Positions 34,285 through 45,129 of a stretch of 64,000 nucleotides of DNA are shown here, piece after piece. The stretch is taken from NCBI RefSeq assembly GCF_023283825.1, contig NZ_JAKILD010000012.1:85095-149094 (forward strand). The letters run 5' to 3'. Both the position numbers and the translations under genes were made by a program. The notes beneath the pieces are model-generated. The model was not told where the DNA came from. It worked only from the letters and a program-made list of their open reading frames with translations, and searched no databases. This DNA is from Shewanella olleyana (GTDB lineage: Bacteria; Pseudomonadota; Gammaproteobacteria; Enterobacterales; Shewanellaceae). The number at the start of each line of letters is the position of its first letter. The first letter of the stretch is position 1.

Positions 34285-35517
34285 TCAGCCTTCTTTTACA
34301 GACTGCTTATATTTACTTATCGCCTCTACTCTACGGTTTGATAATTGCTGTTTTATTTCAGCGCCTCTAAATCCTTCAGAAATGATTTGCTGCACATCTA
34401 TATCTTTGGCGAGTTGGTAACAATGATTTAAATAATCACTCTGAGGATATTCAGCAGCTTCAAATCCCGTTCTGCCGCGAATGTCAGCATGACAACAAAT
34501 AAGCAAATCATCTAGGCGTTGCGGTTTACGCCAAAAATCACCTTTATCAAATATTTTGATGATGGTTTCAGCTCTTAGTTCAAGTGCATTGTGAATATTC
34601 TGATGTTGGTCGCTACATAATAACGCAAGCTCTTTATATTCATTCGGCACTTTAATTCGTTGGCATAACTTTTTAATGACTGGTAGCCCCTTTTGTCCAT
34701 GACCATGATGCTTAGGCCATAATTCTTTTGGGGTGATAGCCTTGCCTAAATCATGCACCGCGGCTGCAAAACGTATGGTTTTCTTATCTGATAGCTGCGT
34801 TGCAGACTGGAGCACCAACATAGTATGGATCCCACTATCGATTTCAGGGTGCCATTTTTCAGGTTGCGGTACACCAAATAGCGCATCAATTTCAGGGAAA
34901 AGCACTTTAAGCGCACCACACTTTCTTAACTGCTGAAAAAACACTTCAGGGTGTTTGGTACTTAATGCTTTATCTAATTCTTGCCATACGCGTTCTGGGG
35001 TTAAATAGTCAAGCTCACCTGATTCACTTATTTGCTTCATAAGTGCAATGGTTTCATCTGCAATATCAAAACCGAGATGGGCAAATCGCGCTGCAAACCT
35101 AGCAACTCTTAATACTCTTAATGGATCTTCTACAAACGCATCGGAGACATGTCGCAGCAATCGTAATTCAAGATCTTTTTGTCCATTATAAGGATCATAA
35201 ATAGAACCTTCATCATCTTGAGCCATCGCGTTAATGGTAAGGTCTCGTCTGAGTAAGTCTTGCTCTAAGGTGACTTCTTTATTGGCCTCGCAACTAAAAC
35301 CACCATAGCCTTGACCACTTTTTCTCTCTGTTCGAGCTAGTGCGTATTCTTGTTGGGTCTTAGGGTGTAAAAATACCGGAAAATCTCTACCTACTTGGCT
35401 AAAGCCTAAATCAAACATTTCTTCTACGGAGCCGCCAACGACCACATAGTCTTTATCTTTTATGGGTAAAGATAAAAGAGCGTCTCGTACAGCGCCGCCC
35501 ACCAAATAGATTTTCAT
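34285..35517 (-). CDS. cca: CCA-adding tRNA nucleotidyltransferase, multifunctional type
   Basis: 410 aa. The class II nucleotidyltransferase head reads [29 protein letters not shown], then [15 protein letters not shown], with [11 protein letters not shown]. The [11 protein letters not shown] region lies in the neck, and an HD domain follows ([17 protein letters not shown]), giving the phosphohydrolase activities seen in E. coli Cca. It repairs or adds CCA to tRNA 3' ends. It is convergent with no gene; the MITE-like element lies just upstream. Confidence 0.97.
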   Translation of the reverse strand: MKIYLVGGAVRDALLSLPIKDKDYVVVGGSVEEMFDLGFSQVGRDFPVFLHPKTQQEYALARTERKSGQGYGGFSCEANKEVTLEQDLLRRDLTINAMAQDDEGSIYDPYNGQKDLELRLLRHVSDAFVEDPLRVLRVARFAARFAHLGFDIADETIALMKQISESGELDYLTPERVWQELDKALSTKHPEVFFQQLRKCGALKVLFPEIDALFGVPQPEKWHPEIDSGIHTMLVLQSATQLSDKKTIRFAAAVHDLGKAITPKELWPKHHGHGQKGLPVIKKLCQRIKVPNEYKELALLCSDQHQNIHNALELRAETIIKIFDKGDFWRKPQRLDDLLICCHADIRGRTGFEAAEYPQSDYLNHCYQLAKDIDVQQIISEGFRGAEIKQQLSNRRVEAISKYKQSVKEG

Positions 35518-35562
35518 AAACGTCTTTACCCTGATTAAATTAACTCATACAGTTTATATTAC

Positions 35563-35841
35563 AGGGCCTGTTGATCTTTGCTGGTTAAGTTTTGTTCGAA
35601 ATAAAAGCGTTTTAATTGAGGCGGATGGATTGATGCCTAGTCATCTAAGCACTTCTTATTTAAAAAGAAGCATCCAACAAAGATTAAAACGCTTTTAGTC
35701 GAACCCTTTGGGCAGCGTTTGTTGGCGATTTTTACTGCGTTATCGACTTATTATGTAGAATAACTACACCACAAAGTCTCAGCCTTGTATCAATGGCCAA
35801 CAATTCGCTGCAAAAATAGCCTTGGAAGATCAACAGGCCCT
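35563..35841. mobile_element. 279-bp MITE-like element
   Basis: Perfect 16-bp terminal inverted repeats (AGGGCCTGTTGATCTT at 35563-35578, its complement at 35826-35841). Internal complementary blocks include AAAAGCGTTTTAAT near 35604 and ATTAAAACGCTTTT near 35682, so the left part can fold. No transposase ORF is present. I see no convincing target duplication. The sequence GCGTTTGTTGGCGATTTTTA and the ends look like a dispersed Shewanella-type repeat from memory. Confidence 0.8.
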
Positions 35842-35996
35842 AGTATCAATTAATATTGTAGCTGTTAAGTACAGTACAAATTGAAGTTTATTAATGTAAA
35901 TCTTAGCACGACTAACATTTCTGCTGCTAAATTTTGACAAGCACTACAGCAAGCTATAACTTGAGCCGTCAGTTTTAAATAAGGATTTTTGGCCAG

Positions 35997-37610
35997 ATGT
36001 ATAAAGCATTTTATGGATTGAATGATAATCCATTTTCAATCGCGCCCAACCCGCATTATTTATTTCTCAGTGACCGTCACCGAGAAGCATTAGCTCATTT
36101 AACCTATGGCTTAGGTGAAACGGGAGGCTTTGTATTATTAACTGGTGAGGTCGGTACGGGTAAAACTACAGTATCTCGTTGTTTACTTAAACAATTACCA
36201 GATAATACAGATACTGCTTTTATTCTTAATCCTTCTTTAACTGAACAAGAATTGCTGGCAACGCTTTGTGATGAGCTAGCTATCCAATATGGCGAGTATC
36301 CATCCATTAAACAGCTCACCGATCTTATTAGCCAATATCTGCTGAACAATCATAAGAACGGTCGTAATACTGTACTTATCATTGATGAAGCCCAGCACCT
36401 TCGTCCTGAAGTGCTAGAGCAGTTACGATTATTGACTAATTTAGAAACCGACACTAAAAAGTTACTCCAAGTCATTTTGATTGGTCAGCCAGAGCTGCAG
36501 CAACTATTGAAGCGCCAAGAGTTAAGACAACTAGCGCAGCGAATTACCGCGCGTTATCACTTGCTGCCACTAACAGTTGAGGAAATTCAACTCTATGTTC
36601 AGCATCGACTTCAAGTTGCAGGACGTTTTGAGCCTTTATTTACTAAAAAAGCCTGTAAAGCATTACACAAATTCAGTGGTGGGATCCCAAGGCTAACCAA
36701 CCTATTGTGCGAGCGTGCATTAATGGCTGGCTATGGCCAATCTAAAGTGCCGATAGATCATCATATGATTAAGCAAGCTGCTGCAGAAGTATTAGGCGAG
36801 CTGCCTGTAGAAAATAGCAATAAGTGGCCACTAACCATTGCAGCGTCGCTAGTGATTGCATTTGGGGTTTCCTTGTATTTGTTTTTACCACAACAAGGTT
36901 CGAATCAGTCAGAAAATACTGCTTCTCCAGCACAGTCATCTAATCAAAGTCAGACGACTCAAGCCTCTAACACATCACAAAATACCAGTGGTAGCCAGAT
37001 GATAGTGCGCGCTGCAATGTCACAAAGCCGCAGTATTGATAATGCGTTTGCGGGACTGTTTGCACTTTGGGATAAACAACCCATTATAGGTTTAACGGCG
37101 TGTCAGGCTGCAAAACAGCAAGGTTTGTTATGTCATCAACAACAAGGAAACTGGAACAGTATTGCTCGATTAAACTATCCAGCAGTGGTGTACTTAGAAG
37201 ATCAGCAAGCTAATCAGTTTTACGGCGTCGTTGTTGCTAGAGAAGGGGAGCAGATTTTACTTCAACTCAGTGAGCAACAACTTTGGGTGAACAAAGATTG
37301 GTTTAATCGCCACTTTAGCGGCACATTCGAACTGCTATGGAAAGCAACGGGTGATATACCGAGGGAGATAAGTCGTACTTCTAACTTGTCTCAAATCCAA
37401 TGGTTAGAAAATAGCTTAGCTATGATTGGCCAACGTTCAGCAAGATTGGTTAATTCATTTGATATCAATTTAGAGCAAGAGTTGATGTCTTTTCAACGTC
37501 AACATGGCCTTAAAGCAGATGGGATTGCAGGTAATCAAACCTTAGTGCAGATTAATTTATATCTTAATCAGCAAGGCCCTAGATTAAGTAAGCAAGCAGG
37601 TCGTAGCTAA
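35997..37610 (+). CDS. gspA: Type II secretion assembly ATPase GspA/ExeA
   Basis: 537 aa. An N-terminal AAA+ domain begins FYGLNDNPFSIAPNPHYLFL. Walker A is TGEVGTGKTT near residue 45 and Walker B is TVLIIDEAQHL near 118. A single membrane helix lies near 280-300 (WPLTIAASLVIAFGVSLYLF). The periplasmic part ends with a peptidoglycan-binding repeat (LMSFQRQHGLKADGIAGNQT). With GspB it helps the secretin GspD insert through peptidoglycan. The stop codon overlaps the start of gspB by one base, a tight operon. Confidence 0.93.
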   Translation: MYKAFYGLNDNPFSIAPNPHYLFLSDRHREALAHLTYGLGETGGFVLLTGEVGTGKTTVSRCLLKQLPDNTDTAFILNPSLTEQELLATLCDELAIQYGEYPSIKQLTDLISQYLLNNHKNGRNTVLIIDEAQHLRPEVLEQLRLLTNLETDTKKLLQVILIGQPELQQLLKRQELRQLAQRITARYHLLPLTVEEIQLYVQHRLQVAGRFEPLFTKKACKALHKFSGGIPRLTNLLCERALMAGYGQSKVPIDHHMIKQAAAEVLGELPVENSNKWPLTIAASLVIAFGVSLYLFLPQQGSNQSENTASPAQSSNQSQTTQASNTSQNTSGSQMIVRAAMSQSRSIDNAFAGLFALWDKQPIIGLTACQAAKQQGLLCHQQQGNWNSIARLNYPAVVYLEDQQANQFYGVVVAREGEQILLQLSEQQLWVNKDWFNRHFSGTFELLWKATGDIPREISRTSNLSQIQWLENSLAMIGQRSARLVNSFDINLEQELMSFQRQHGLKADGIAGNQTLVQINLYLNQQGPRLSKQAGRS

Positions 37611-38752
37611 TGTCGATTTTGTTAGATGCGGTAACGAAAGAAAAGCAACAGCAAATGGGTGAGTTGCCCGATGCTGTTTTAACGCCTAGAGCCAATTATC
37701 AGCATGTGGCAAGCCATAACGCTTGGCTTAAATATGTGGTTTTATTCCTGGTTATTTTAGTCGGTATCGCATCCGCTTGGGGTTTATCTAAGTTAATCTC
37801 GCCAGCGAATAACACTAATGAAACCAGTAATCCTGTTAAAGCTGCAGCAAATGAATTGGTTAATCGCAGTAATACTCAAAATACAGCAATGAATGAGACA
37901 GCAGCGGCTCCAGTCTCAACAGAAGTACGTATTGCAAATAAAGTGGCTTTACCTATCGCAAAGCCTCTATCGCAGGTTAATAGCTCAACTCAGTTTGTAT
38001 CGAATCAAACTGTTTCAAATCAAACTGCGTCAGCCAAAGAGCTGCGACCATCGGAAGATGTTGTTTACGATTACCGCTTAAATAATAATCGCGGTGAAGT
38101 TACGCCAAGTCAAGCAAAGCCAGTTGAACCATCTACACCTGAGACTAGTAAACCTGCGACTAGTAAAGCTGTGGCTAGCAATAGCGGTTCCGATTCAAAT
38201 AACGACCGGCAGTTAACTGCTGCTGAATTGCAGGCACTATATGGCGATGATGCAATTATACTTGGGGCAAACTCTAATTATAAAAAACCTTCGGAACTTG
38301 AAGCTTTAAGAATGAAAGTGAGTGCTGCAGCGAGTGATGTAAATTACGAGCAGCAAAGCCAGCAAACGCCTTTAGAAAAGTCGACTAACTCAGCTGCAGA
38401 CAACTCGAATAATTTGATGGCCGCGTTTGAAGCAGCGCTTAAAGAAGTCGAGTATGAAAACTCAGCAAATGCACCAATGACAGAAGAAAAGTTAGATCCT
38501 ATTCCTTCGCCAAAGAAAGATGAAATTCCACCTTATGGTCAGCTTCCAGCAAGTGTTCAATTACAGGTCCCAGAATTTAATATTCAGGCCCATGTGTATT
38601 CTTCAGCAGCTGAGAGTCGTTGGTTAAATGTCGATGGTGAAGAGCTTCAAGAGGGTGACAGAATCAAAGGGAAACTTGAAATTATTGAAATTAGGCCACG
38701 AGACGTAGTGTTAGAAATTGATGGATCTCGATTTAAAGTGCCAGCTATTTAA
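37610..38752 (+). CDS. gspB: Type II secretion assembly protein GspB/ExeB
   Basis: 380 aa. A membrane helix at about residues 40-60 (YVVLFLVILVGIASAWGLSK) is followed by a long Ser/Asn/Thr-rich periplasmic linker. The conserved C-terminal domain (about 315-380) starts LPASVQLQVPEFNIQAHVYS and has the WLNVDGEELQEGDRIKGKLE strand pair. It partners GspA in the inner membrane. Translation is coupled to gspA. Confidence 0.92.
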   Translation: MSILLDAVTKEKQQQMGELPDAVLTPRANYQHVASHNAWLKYVVLFLVILVGIASAWGLSKLISPANNTNETSNPVKAAANELVNRSNTQNTAMNETAAAPVSTEVRIANKVALPIAKPLSQVNSSTQFVSNQTVSNQTASAKELRPSEDVVYDYRLNNNRGEVTPSQAKPVEPSTPETSKPATSKAVASNSGSDSNNDRQLTAAELQALYGDDAIILGANSNYKKPSELEALRMKVSAAASDVNYEQQSQQTPLEKSTNSAADNSNNLMAAFEAALKEVEYENSANAPMTEEKLDPIPSPKKDEIPPYGQLPASVQLQVPEFNIQAHVYSSAAESRWLNVDGEELQEGDRIKGKLEIIEIRPRDVVLEIDGSRFKVPAI

Positions 38753-38785
38753 ATCGCTTAGGTTTTAATGACCGCTCATCAATAT

Positions 38786-38809
38786 AAAGGCGCTGATAGC
38801 GCCTTTTTT
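38786..38809 (+). terminator. gspAB terminator
   Basis: AAAGGCGCT and AGCGCCTTT arms with a 3-base loop and a T-run, about 34 bases after the gspB stop. Confidence 0.9.
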
Positions 38810-38912
38810 ATAATAAAATTATGCGCTTGTAAGTGGTTCAGTAATTTGATTCATAGTTGTATTTAACCAAGAACTTGAACCAGTTAATTTAGTCTTAGCG
38901 ACAAACAAATGG

Positions 38913-38945
38913 CCAAAAAAAAGGACTGGCCTTAGCCAGTCCTTA
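38913..38945 (-). terminator. hemL terminator
   Basis: AAGGACTGGC and GCCAGTCCTT arms around a 4-base loop, with a T-run on the minus strand, about 70 bases past the hemL stop. Confidence 0.9.
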
Positions 38946-39013
38946 TCAAGTCTTTTATCAAGTCACAAGAGTGCTACCTTAGATAGCGAACTCACAATCA
39001 CTTAAATGAGTAC

Positions 39014-40306
39014 TTAAAGTGCTTTTAACGCAGCAAATGCTTTATCAGCAGCAGCAAGCGTTAATTCAAGCTCTTCTTCACCGTGAGCCATTGATAAGAA
39101 GCCTGCTTCATAAGCGCTTGGCGCTAAGTAAACACCTTCATCTAGCATCAAGTGGTAGAAATTACGGAAGTGATCCATGTTGCACTGAGTCACTTGGTCA
39201 AAGCTGGTGATTGGGTTTGTGTCTTCAGTAAAGAAGAAACCGAACATGCCGCCAACTTGGTTAATGCTTAATGGAATACCGTGCTTATCAGCAGCAGCTT
39301 TAAAGCCTTCTGCAATACGCTTAGTTTTAGCATTTAGTTCTTCGTAAAGCCCTGGCTGACATAAAGCATCCATTTGCGCTAAACCGGCAGTCATAGCAAT
39401 CGGGTTACCTGATAAAGTACCTGCTTGGTATACAGGGCCTGTAGGAGCAATAAACTGCATTACATCTTTACGACCACCAAAAGCACCTACTGGCATACCG
39501 CCACCGATAACTTTACCTAGTGTTGTTAAGTCAGGCTTAACATTGTAATGACCTTGTGCGCCGCTTTTAGATACACGGAAGCCTGTCATTACTTCATCAA
39601 TGATCATTAGTGCACCAAATTCATCACAGATAGCACGAAGACCTTCAAGGAAACCTTCAACTGGCGGGATACAGTTCATGTTGCCAGCAACAGGCTCAAG
39701 AATGATACAAGAGATAGCTTCTGGGTGCTCTTCGAAGATTGCGCGCACAGAATCAAGGTCGTTATAAACCGCTGTTAAGGTGTGCTTCGCAAAGTCTTCA
39801 GGAATACCTGGAGAGCTTGGTTGGCCTAAAGTCAGTGCACCAGAACCTGCTTTAACTAATAAACAGTCAGCATGGCCATGGTAACAACCTTCGAACTTTA
39901 AGATCTTGTCACGGTTAGTGAAACCACGAGCTAAGCGAATAGCGCTCATGGTCGCTTCTGTACCTGAACTCACCATACGAACTTGTTCAATTGATGGCAC
40001 CATTTCAATCACTTTTTCAGCCATTTTGACTTCAAGTTCAGTTGGTGCACCAAATGATAAACCGTTCTCAACCGCTTCTAATACCGCTTGACGAATTTGT
40101 GGATTATTGTGACCTAAAATCATCGGGCCCCAAGAACCAACATAATCGATATATTTTTTGCCATCAGCATCGTAAATATAAGCACCATCAGCTTTTTCGA
40201 TGAAAAGTGGTGAACCACCTACACCGTTAAAGGCACGAACTGGTGAGTTTACGCCACCAGGAATGGTTTGTTTGGCTTGTTCAAAAAGCGCTTCTGAGCG
40301 GGTCAT
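39014..40306 (-). CDS. hemL: Glutamate-1-semialdehyde 2,1-aminomutase
   Basis: 430 aa. The PLP lysine is in [18 protein letters not shown], downstream of [11 protein letters not shown]. The active-site region [19 protein letters not shown] and the gating segment [14 protein letters not shown] are present. It converts glutamate-1-semialdehyde to 5-aminolevulinate, the C5 pathway entry to haem. It lies 30 bases downstream of pyrB on the same strand. Confidence 0.98.
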   Translation of the reverse strand: MTRSEALFEQAKQTIPGGVNSPVRAFNGVGGSPLFIEKADGAYIYDADGKKYIDYVGSWGPMILGHNNPQIRQAVLEAVENGLSFGAPTELEVKMAEKVIEMVPSIEQVRMVSSGTEATMSAIRLARGFTNRDKILKFEGCYHGHADCLLVKAGSGALTLGQPSSPGIPEDFAKHTLTAVYNDLDSVRAIFEEHPEAISCIILEPVAGNMNCIPPVEGFLEGLRAICDEFGALMIIDEVMTGFRVSKSGAQGHYNVKPDLTTLGKVIGGGMPVGAFGGRKDVMQFIAPTGPVYQAGTLSGNPIAMTAGLAQMDALCQPGLYEELNAKTKRIAEGFKAAADKHGIPLSINQVGGMFGFFFTEDTNPITSFDQVTQCNMDHFRNFYHLMLDEGVYLAPSAYEAGFLSMAHGEEELELTLAAADKAFAALKAL

Positions 40307-40336
40307 GTGAAATCCTTCTAAAAAATCGTTAGCTGA

Positions 40337-41356
40337 CTATCTATCAGCTTTTCGTGAATACCAATTAACAGGGCACTCATGCTGTTGTAGCTCGTTTTCT
40401 ACACCAAGCGTTAACGCAAAAAGTGCCATTCGAATAAGTAAGCCATTATCTGCCTGTCTGAAAATTGCCAGACTAGGGTGGCTATTTAAATCATTATCCA
40501 ATTCATTTGCTTGCGCACGTGAATCCCGAGGCAATGGATGCATAATCACAGTATTAGATTTGCAATGTTGCGTATAAATACTGTGGTTTAACCTAAACTT
40601 GCCACGATACTTGTCTGCTTCATCTTGTGAAGCAAAACGTTCTTCCTGAATTCGAGTCAGATAGAGTATATCAGCTTGATGTAAATTACCTTCTAACTGA
40701 TCAGTTATTGTGATCTTATGACCAGCATTTTCAATATCACTGATCACATAGTCAGGCATTGCTAGGTCGGTTGGTGATATTAATGTGAATTGAATGTCGT
40801 TATACATACACAGCAAACGAGATAAAGAGTGTACTGTTCGACCGTGTTTTAAGTCGCCCACCATAGCGATATGCATACCGCTAATACCTTGACCGTGATG
40901 GCTTAATTCTTTTTGGATGGTGAACAAATCAAGCAATGCTTGAGTTGGATGCTCGTTTGAACCGTCACCACCATTAATCACTGGTACGCGGCTACCTTCA
41001 GCAAACTCTTTGACTGAATATGGGTCAGGGTGACGCATTGCAATGACATCAGAGTATGTCGACAGTACGCGAGCAGTGTCGTACAGCGACTCGCCCTTTG
41101 ATAATGAAGATGACCCCATACCCACCGTTTCTCTGACGTTGCCGCCAAGTAGGTTAAAAGCACAACCAAAGCTCACACGAGTACGTGTGCTAGGTTCAAA
41201 AAAGAGGTTACCTAAAATCGCACCGTCCAGAACCTTAGTCCGCTTTTCACGCAGTGCATAAGGTGTCATGTTATCGGCGACATTAAAAATGGTGTTAATA
41301 GCATCAAGATCCAGTTGATTAACTGAAAGGATGTGAGAACCGCTAAACTGAGTCAT
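40337..41356 (-). CDS. pyrB: Aspartate carbamoyltransferase catalytic chain
   Basis: 339 aa from ATG 41356 (AGG upstream); a TTG five codons earlier is the alternative. Carbamoyl-phosphate motif FFEPSTRTR is near residue 52, HPTQALLDLF near 135 and HPLPRDSRA near 268. At about 30 residues longer than the E. coli subunit, it belongs to the long form. No pyrI regulatory gene lies beside it, so it may act without the allosteric chain. It catalyses the first committed step of pyrimidine synthesis. Confidence 0.96.
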   Translation of the reverse strand: MTQFSGSHILSVNQLDLDAINTIFNVADNMTPYALREKRTKVLDGAILGNLFFEPSTRTRVSFGCAFNLLGGNVRETVGMGSSSLSKGESLYDTARVLSTYSDVIAMRHPDPYSVKEFAEGSRVPVINGGDGSNEHPTQALLDLFTIQKELSHHGQGISGMHIAMVGDLKHGRTVHSLSRLLCMYNDIQFTLISPTDLAMPDYVISDIENAGHKITITDQLEGNLHQADILYLTRIQEERFASQDEADKYRGKFRLNHSIYTQHCKSNTVIMHPLPRDSRAQANELDNDLNSHPSLAIFRQADNGLLIRMALFALTLGVENELQQHECPVNWYSRKADR

Positions 41357-41569
41357 CAGCCTGATTTCCAATTATTAGGAGAGTAAATAAGGGCTATTTA
41401 CCCTGTGATTATGTAGGGTGGCTGAGGCGAGATTTTAACAGAGAGTGACAGAATATTAAATCTCGCTAATGATTATTTCTCGCTTTTTAGACATAACACA
41501 GATTAGCGAAATCAGAACAATAGCAAATTCTTCAAATGGGACTTTATAAGCTTCATAGGCTAACTTTAT

Positions 41570-43294
41570 TTACACCTGTCCTGAGCGGATCTCTTGCCAC
41601 AGGTTTGCCCAGCTAATGACACCGACAATATTGTTGGTATTGCCACGATAAATATACACTTCACCACGGCGTTTAACTGCCAGTAACTCGTAAACTTCGT
41701 TTAAGGTTGCTGTGTCAGGGAAGCCTTCCATTAAATGACGTGACAGAGTCGTTGTCTCTTCAAACGACTGCATTTCAAGGCTGAGCATTTCTATTTTTGA
41801 TTCGGCATTACGTACAAGCACTGGCCGACCTTCAGCACGTTTCATCACTTCAAGCAGTAAGTCATCATTGTCATTTACGATAACAAAGCGTTTATCCATG
41901 ATGGCGCGAACGCCTTTCTTTTGCAGTCCTTGGTTTATAAGCGGCACCTTGTACCCAAGCCCCATGATATCTAACTGTTTGAGAAACACTGAGCTGGTAT
42001 TGAAGCCTTGATACGCGATTAGGAACGCAGGAATCGTGACAAACATTGCAGGCAAAATAATGGCTGCATCGTTGGTTAATTCAAGTAATGCCACAAGGGC
42101 TGCTAAAGGAGCGCTTAAGCACACGCCCATCATGGCAGTCATGCCAATGACAGTATATAAACCAACATAAGGGGCGATAGACGGGAAGAACATCGCACTG
42201 ACTAATGCCAATATGGCGCCAATTAGCGCGCCTATTCCATATAAAGGTCCAATTAAGCCACCTGGTATACCAAAACCAATAGCAGCAATAGTGGCAATTA
42301 TTTTGCCAATTAATAATGCCAGTAAAAACATTAAACTCGGACTTTCGATAATGGTTGCCTGAATAGCTAAATCACCCGAACCTAATGCTTGAGGTAAAAA
42401 CAGGCCTACTAATGTGGTAACACTAGCAGCAATCATCAACCGGTAGATTAACGGCCAGTGCTGGCCAATAGCAGTCATTTTAAGCAGTGAATGGTTAAAG
42501 CCTGCTGCAGCGCAACCAAGAACCACACCGCCTATAGCGAGAATAGGATAATGATCTAATGGAATACGCGTTACTGTAATCAAGTCATACTCATGGATAT
42601 TGCCAAATACCAACTGACTAGACAGTGCGCCGCAAATGGCTGAGAGCATAATCGGGAAAAAGTAATGAATTTTATATTCGCGAACAATCACTTCAAATAC
42701 AAATAGTACAGCTGCCAGTGGTGCGTTAAAAATTGCTGCAATCCCCGCAGCTATGCCACTAGCGCACATAATCCGCACGCTATTATCGGGTAGTTTAAAT
42801 TTTTCAGCAAAGTAACTAGCACTCACAGCGCCAAGGTGAATCGCAGGCCCTTCTTTACCGACAGAAAAGTTGGCGATTAAAGCTATGAGTGCTTGAAAAA
42901 ACTGTCCTGGTGCAGATTGCAGTGGCACTTTGCCATAATGCAGTTTAAATCTGTGCATCACATAGGCAATACCCATACGGCGGTAACGTTTTGAGCTGAT
43001 GCCAGCAACAAGCCAAATAAGTAGGGCGCCGACAATAGGTAAATAAGTACGCCAATCACTGACGGCACTGGCAAAGTCGGTCGCCTCTGGAATGGTATGA
43101 ACTTGCGCCCAACTTAATAAAAGGCGGAATAAGATGATGACACTTGATGCAATAATGGCAAACAACAGCGCTAATCCACAAAGTTGCACACTTATCTTCG
43201 ATTGAGAAAGCTTATCTCTCAATTCATTACGAAGATATTTGCGTGTTGCGGCTTTGGTGTGAATAATAGCGGCTTTATTTATCTTAATTTGCAC
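41570..43294 (-). CDS. ClC-family chloride channel/transporter with CBS domains
   Basis: 574 aa, with about ten or more membrane segments between residues 35 and 440. The ClC selectivity signatures are present in altered form: GSGDLAI (for GSGIP), VGKEGPAIHLG with the gating Glu, and GIPGGLIGPLYGIGALIG. A C-terminal cytoplasmic CBS-type region (about 450-570) includes IMDKRFVIVNDNDDLLLEVM and ends VISWANLWQEI. It could be a channel or a Cl-/H+ exchanger. The Asp in GSGDL is a departure from GSGIP. Confidence 0.9.
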   Translation of the reverse strand: MQIKINKAAIIHTKAATRKYLRNELRDKLSQSKISVQLCGLALLFAIIASSVIILFRLLLSWAQVHTIPEATDFASAVSDWRTYLPIVGALLIWLVAGISSKRYRRMGIAYVMHRFKLHYGKVPLQSAPGQFFQALIALIANFSVGKEGPAIHLGAVSASYFAEKFKLPDNSVRIMCASGIAAGIAAIFNAPLAAVLFVFEVIVREYKIHYFFPIMLSAICGALSSQLVFGNIHEYDLITVTRIPLDHYPILAIGGVVLGCAAAGFNHSLLKMTAIGQHWPLIYRLMIAASVTTLVGLFLPQALGSGDLAIQATIIESPSLMFLLALLIGKIIATIAAIGFGIPGGLIGPLYGIGALIGAILALVSAMFFPSIAPYVGLYTVIGMTAMMGVCLSAPLAALVALLELTNDAAIILPAMFVTIPAFLIAYQGFNTSSVFLKQLDIMGLGYKVPLINQGLQKKGVRAIMDKRFVIVNDNDDLLLEVMKRAEGRPVLVRNAESKIEMLSLEMQSFEETTTLSRHLMEGFPDTATLNEVYELLAVKRRGEVYIYRGNTNNIVGVISWANLWQEIRSGQV

Positions 43295-43361
43295 TGTATT
43301 GCCTAAGATCCTTTTGAGGGCGGTTTGTTGTCATTGTATTTTATTAAGGGTTTGTTACCTA

Positions 43362-44075
43362 ATGCTAAATTATCATCGCTTGCTTGACCGCATGCAAGTT
43401 CAAGAACGCAAATTTCGTTCATCTGGTTTATATCTTTCTGCGTTAATTCTCATCAGCTTCATTGTTGGGGTACTGAGCCACACTGTTTTTATTTCTGAAG
43501 TAGTTGAACCTCAGGATGAAGCTATTGAAATCACTGAATTAAAAACAGAGCTGAAACAACAATCTCATGTTGTATCACGCCTTGAAATCGCGCTTTCCAT
43601 TGAGAAAGAAGCGAATGCCAACATGAAACAAATGTTTGGCAAACAAATCCAACAACAGAAAACACTTGAGCAAGAATTAGCATTTTATCGCAGTCTTGTA
43701 TCACCTGAAAAAGAAGTTGATGGTGTGGCAATTCATGGTCTTGAACTATCTAAAGGCTTATTACCTGATAGTTACCAAATGCGCCTGATATTGACCCAAC
43801 TGCAAAAGCGAAAGAATGGTGTTAAAGGCGTCGCCGACATCGTTTTAGTGGGCGTTCAAGATGAAAAACAAGTTGAAATTTCTTTGAGTGATTTACAAAT
43901 TGAAAAATTTAATTTCAGTTTTCGATACTTTCAAATGTTTGATGCGGAAATTAGCTTGCCGCAAGATTTTGATTTACAAAGAATTAAAGCAGTGGTTCAA
44001 GTAAGTGCGACTCGTGGTGCTAAAGGTGGACGTATTGAGCAAACGTTCGAGATCTCAGAGTTACTAGAAAGCTAA
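43362..44075 (+). CDS. Membrane-anchored coiled-coil protein (DUF6776-like)
   Basis: 237 aa from ATG 43362. A membrane helix near residues 22-45 ([20 protein letters not shown]) is followed by a coiled coil (about 55-115: [20 protein letters not shown]) and a periplasmic strand-rich domain (about 125-237). It is found next to erpA in Shewanella, from memory. Function is unknown. The terminal domain resembles a small beta-sandwich that may contact the cell wall or another envelope protein. Confidence 0.75.
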   Translation: MLNYHRLLDRMQVQERKFRSSGLYLSALILISFIVGVLSHTVFISEVVEPQDEAIEITELKTELKQQSHVVSRLEIALSIEKEANANMKQMFGKQIQQQKTLEQELAFYRSLVSPEKEVDGVAIHGLELSKGLLPDSYQMRLILTQLQKRKNGVKGVADIVLVGVQDEKQVEISLSDLQIEKFNFSFRYFQMFDAEISLPQDFDLQRIKAVVQVSATRGAKGGRIEQTFEISELLES

Positions 44076-44154
44076 AAAAGAACTAAGAGTAATACTTGAA
44101 CAAATTAGTCAGGTAATAGATAATTCCGACCTGAAACTGAAGTTAGAGGTAGTA

Positions 44155-44505
44155 ATGACTGAACAAACAGATGCAGCAATGCCAATTCAATTTACCGATG
44201 CTGCGGCAACTAAAGTGAAGGGACTGTTAGAAGAAGAGCAGAACCCAGAACTAAAACTTCGTGTGTATGTCACAGGTGGTGGTTGTTCAGGTTTTCAATA
44301 TGGTTTTACTTTCGACGAAAAAGTTAACGAAGGTGATTTCACCATTGAAAAGCAGGGTGTTCAACTGGTTGTTGACCCTATGAGTTTACAATATCTTGTC
44401 GGCGGCGAAGTAGATTACACTTCTGGACTTGAAGGTTCTCGCTTCTTTGTTAAGAATCCAAATGCAACAACAACCTGTGGTTGTGGTGCAAGCTTCTCTG
44501 TTTAA
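44155..44505 (+). CDS. erpA: A-type iron-sulfur carrier protein
   Basis: 116 aa, normal length. The three cysteines of A-type carriers are present in [14 protein letters not shown] (Cys42) and [11 protein letters not shown] (Cys108, Cys110). It delivers Fe-S clusters to apo-targets such as isoprenoid enzymes IspG and IspH. It is followed by a strong terminator. Confidence 0.97.
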   Translation: MTEQTDAAMPIQFTDAAATKVKGLLEEEQNPELKLRVYVTGGGCSGFQYGFTFDEKVNEGDFTIEKQGVQLVVDPMSLQYLVGGEVDYTSGLEGSRFFVKNPNATTTCGCGASFSV

Positions 44506-44535
44506 TTCAGCTTATTGAATGATGACATAGAAAAT

Positions 44536-44563
44536 AAAAAAGCCGTCGAATGACGGCTTTTTT
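44536..44563 (+). terminator. erpA terminator
   Basis: GCCGTC and GACGGC stem around a GAAT loop, flanked by A- and T-runs; it can act on both strands and also serves the convergent gene at 44579. Confidence 0.9.
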
Positions 44564-44578
44564 GTATCTAAAATTCGT

Positions 44579-45070
44579 TTAACTCATGATATTAAAGTTC
44601 ATTCTTGGCTTAAACCATTTAAATACTGCTTTGTTAAAGCTAATCCAAACTTGGATGAGTGCCAATACAATCAACACAGTAAATATAACCCAGTCAGGCA
44701 ATACCATTTGCATAAAGCCAAAGTCGACAGTCGTAGGCCCTGCAACGATATTATCTGGGTCATACATGATAACGGGCAGCATGCTGTACAAGCCTAGTTG
44801 TAAAATGCCATAAGCTCGCAACATGTAAAGTGCGGCTTTTTGTCTACCAGCAACGCCTAATACCATCATCAAAGTTAACGCACATAATAAAACGCCTTGC
44901 TGAGCCATTAAACCGCTGACTGAGGTAATGACGTAAACCACCATTAAGGCGATAAGACGCTTTGGAAAGACTGCTTTTCCCGTATCACTTGTGGTGTTAA
45001 TAATGTCATTTATTGGTTCGACAATATTTATCTTTTCAGCATCGTGCTGTGGTAAATTTTTATCAGTCAT
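44579..45070 (-). CDS. Integral membrane protein, 163 aa, unknown
   Basis: An acidic N-terminus (about 30 residues) precedes four hydrophobic segments: LIALMVVYVITSVSGLMAQQ, ALTLMMVLGVAG, a third in YGILQLGLYSMLPVI and a fourth in LPDWVIFTVLIVLALIQVWI. No family motif is seen. The C-terminus is basic and cytoplasmic (KAVFKWFKPRM). It is convergent with erpA and 60 bases upstream lies the next gene on the same strand. Confidence 0.7.
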   Translation of the reverse strand: MTDKNLPQHDAEKINIVEPINDIINTTSDTGKAVFPKRLIALMVVYVITSVSGLMAQQGVLLCALTLMMVLGVAGRQKAALYMLRAYGILQLGLYSMLPVIMYDPDNIVAGPTTVDFGFMQMVLPDWVIFTVLIVLALIQVWISFNKAVFKWFKPRMNFNIMS

Positions 45071-45129
45071 AACGCCTTAACTTTATCTTGAATACATGTG
45101 CCAGAATCTTAAACGATTAAGAATATCAA

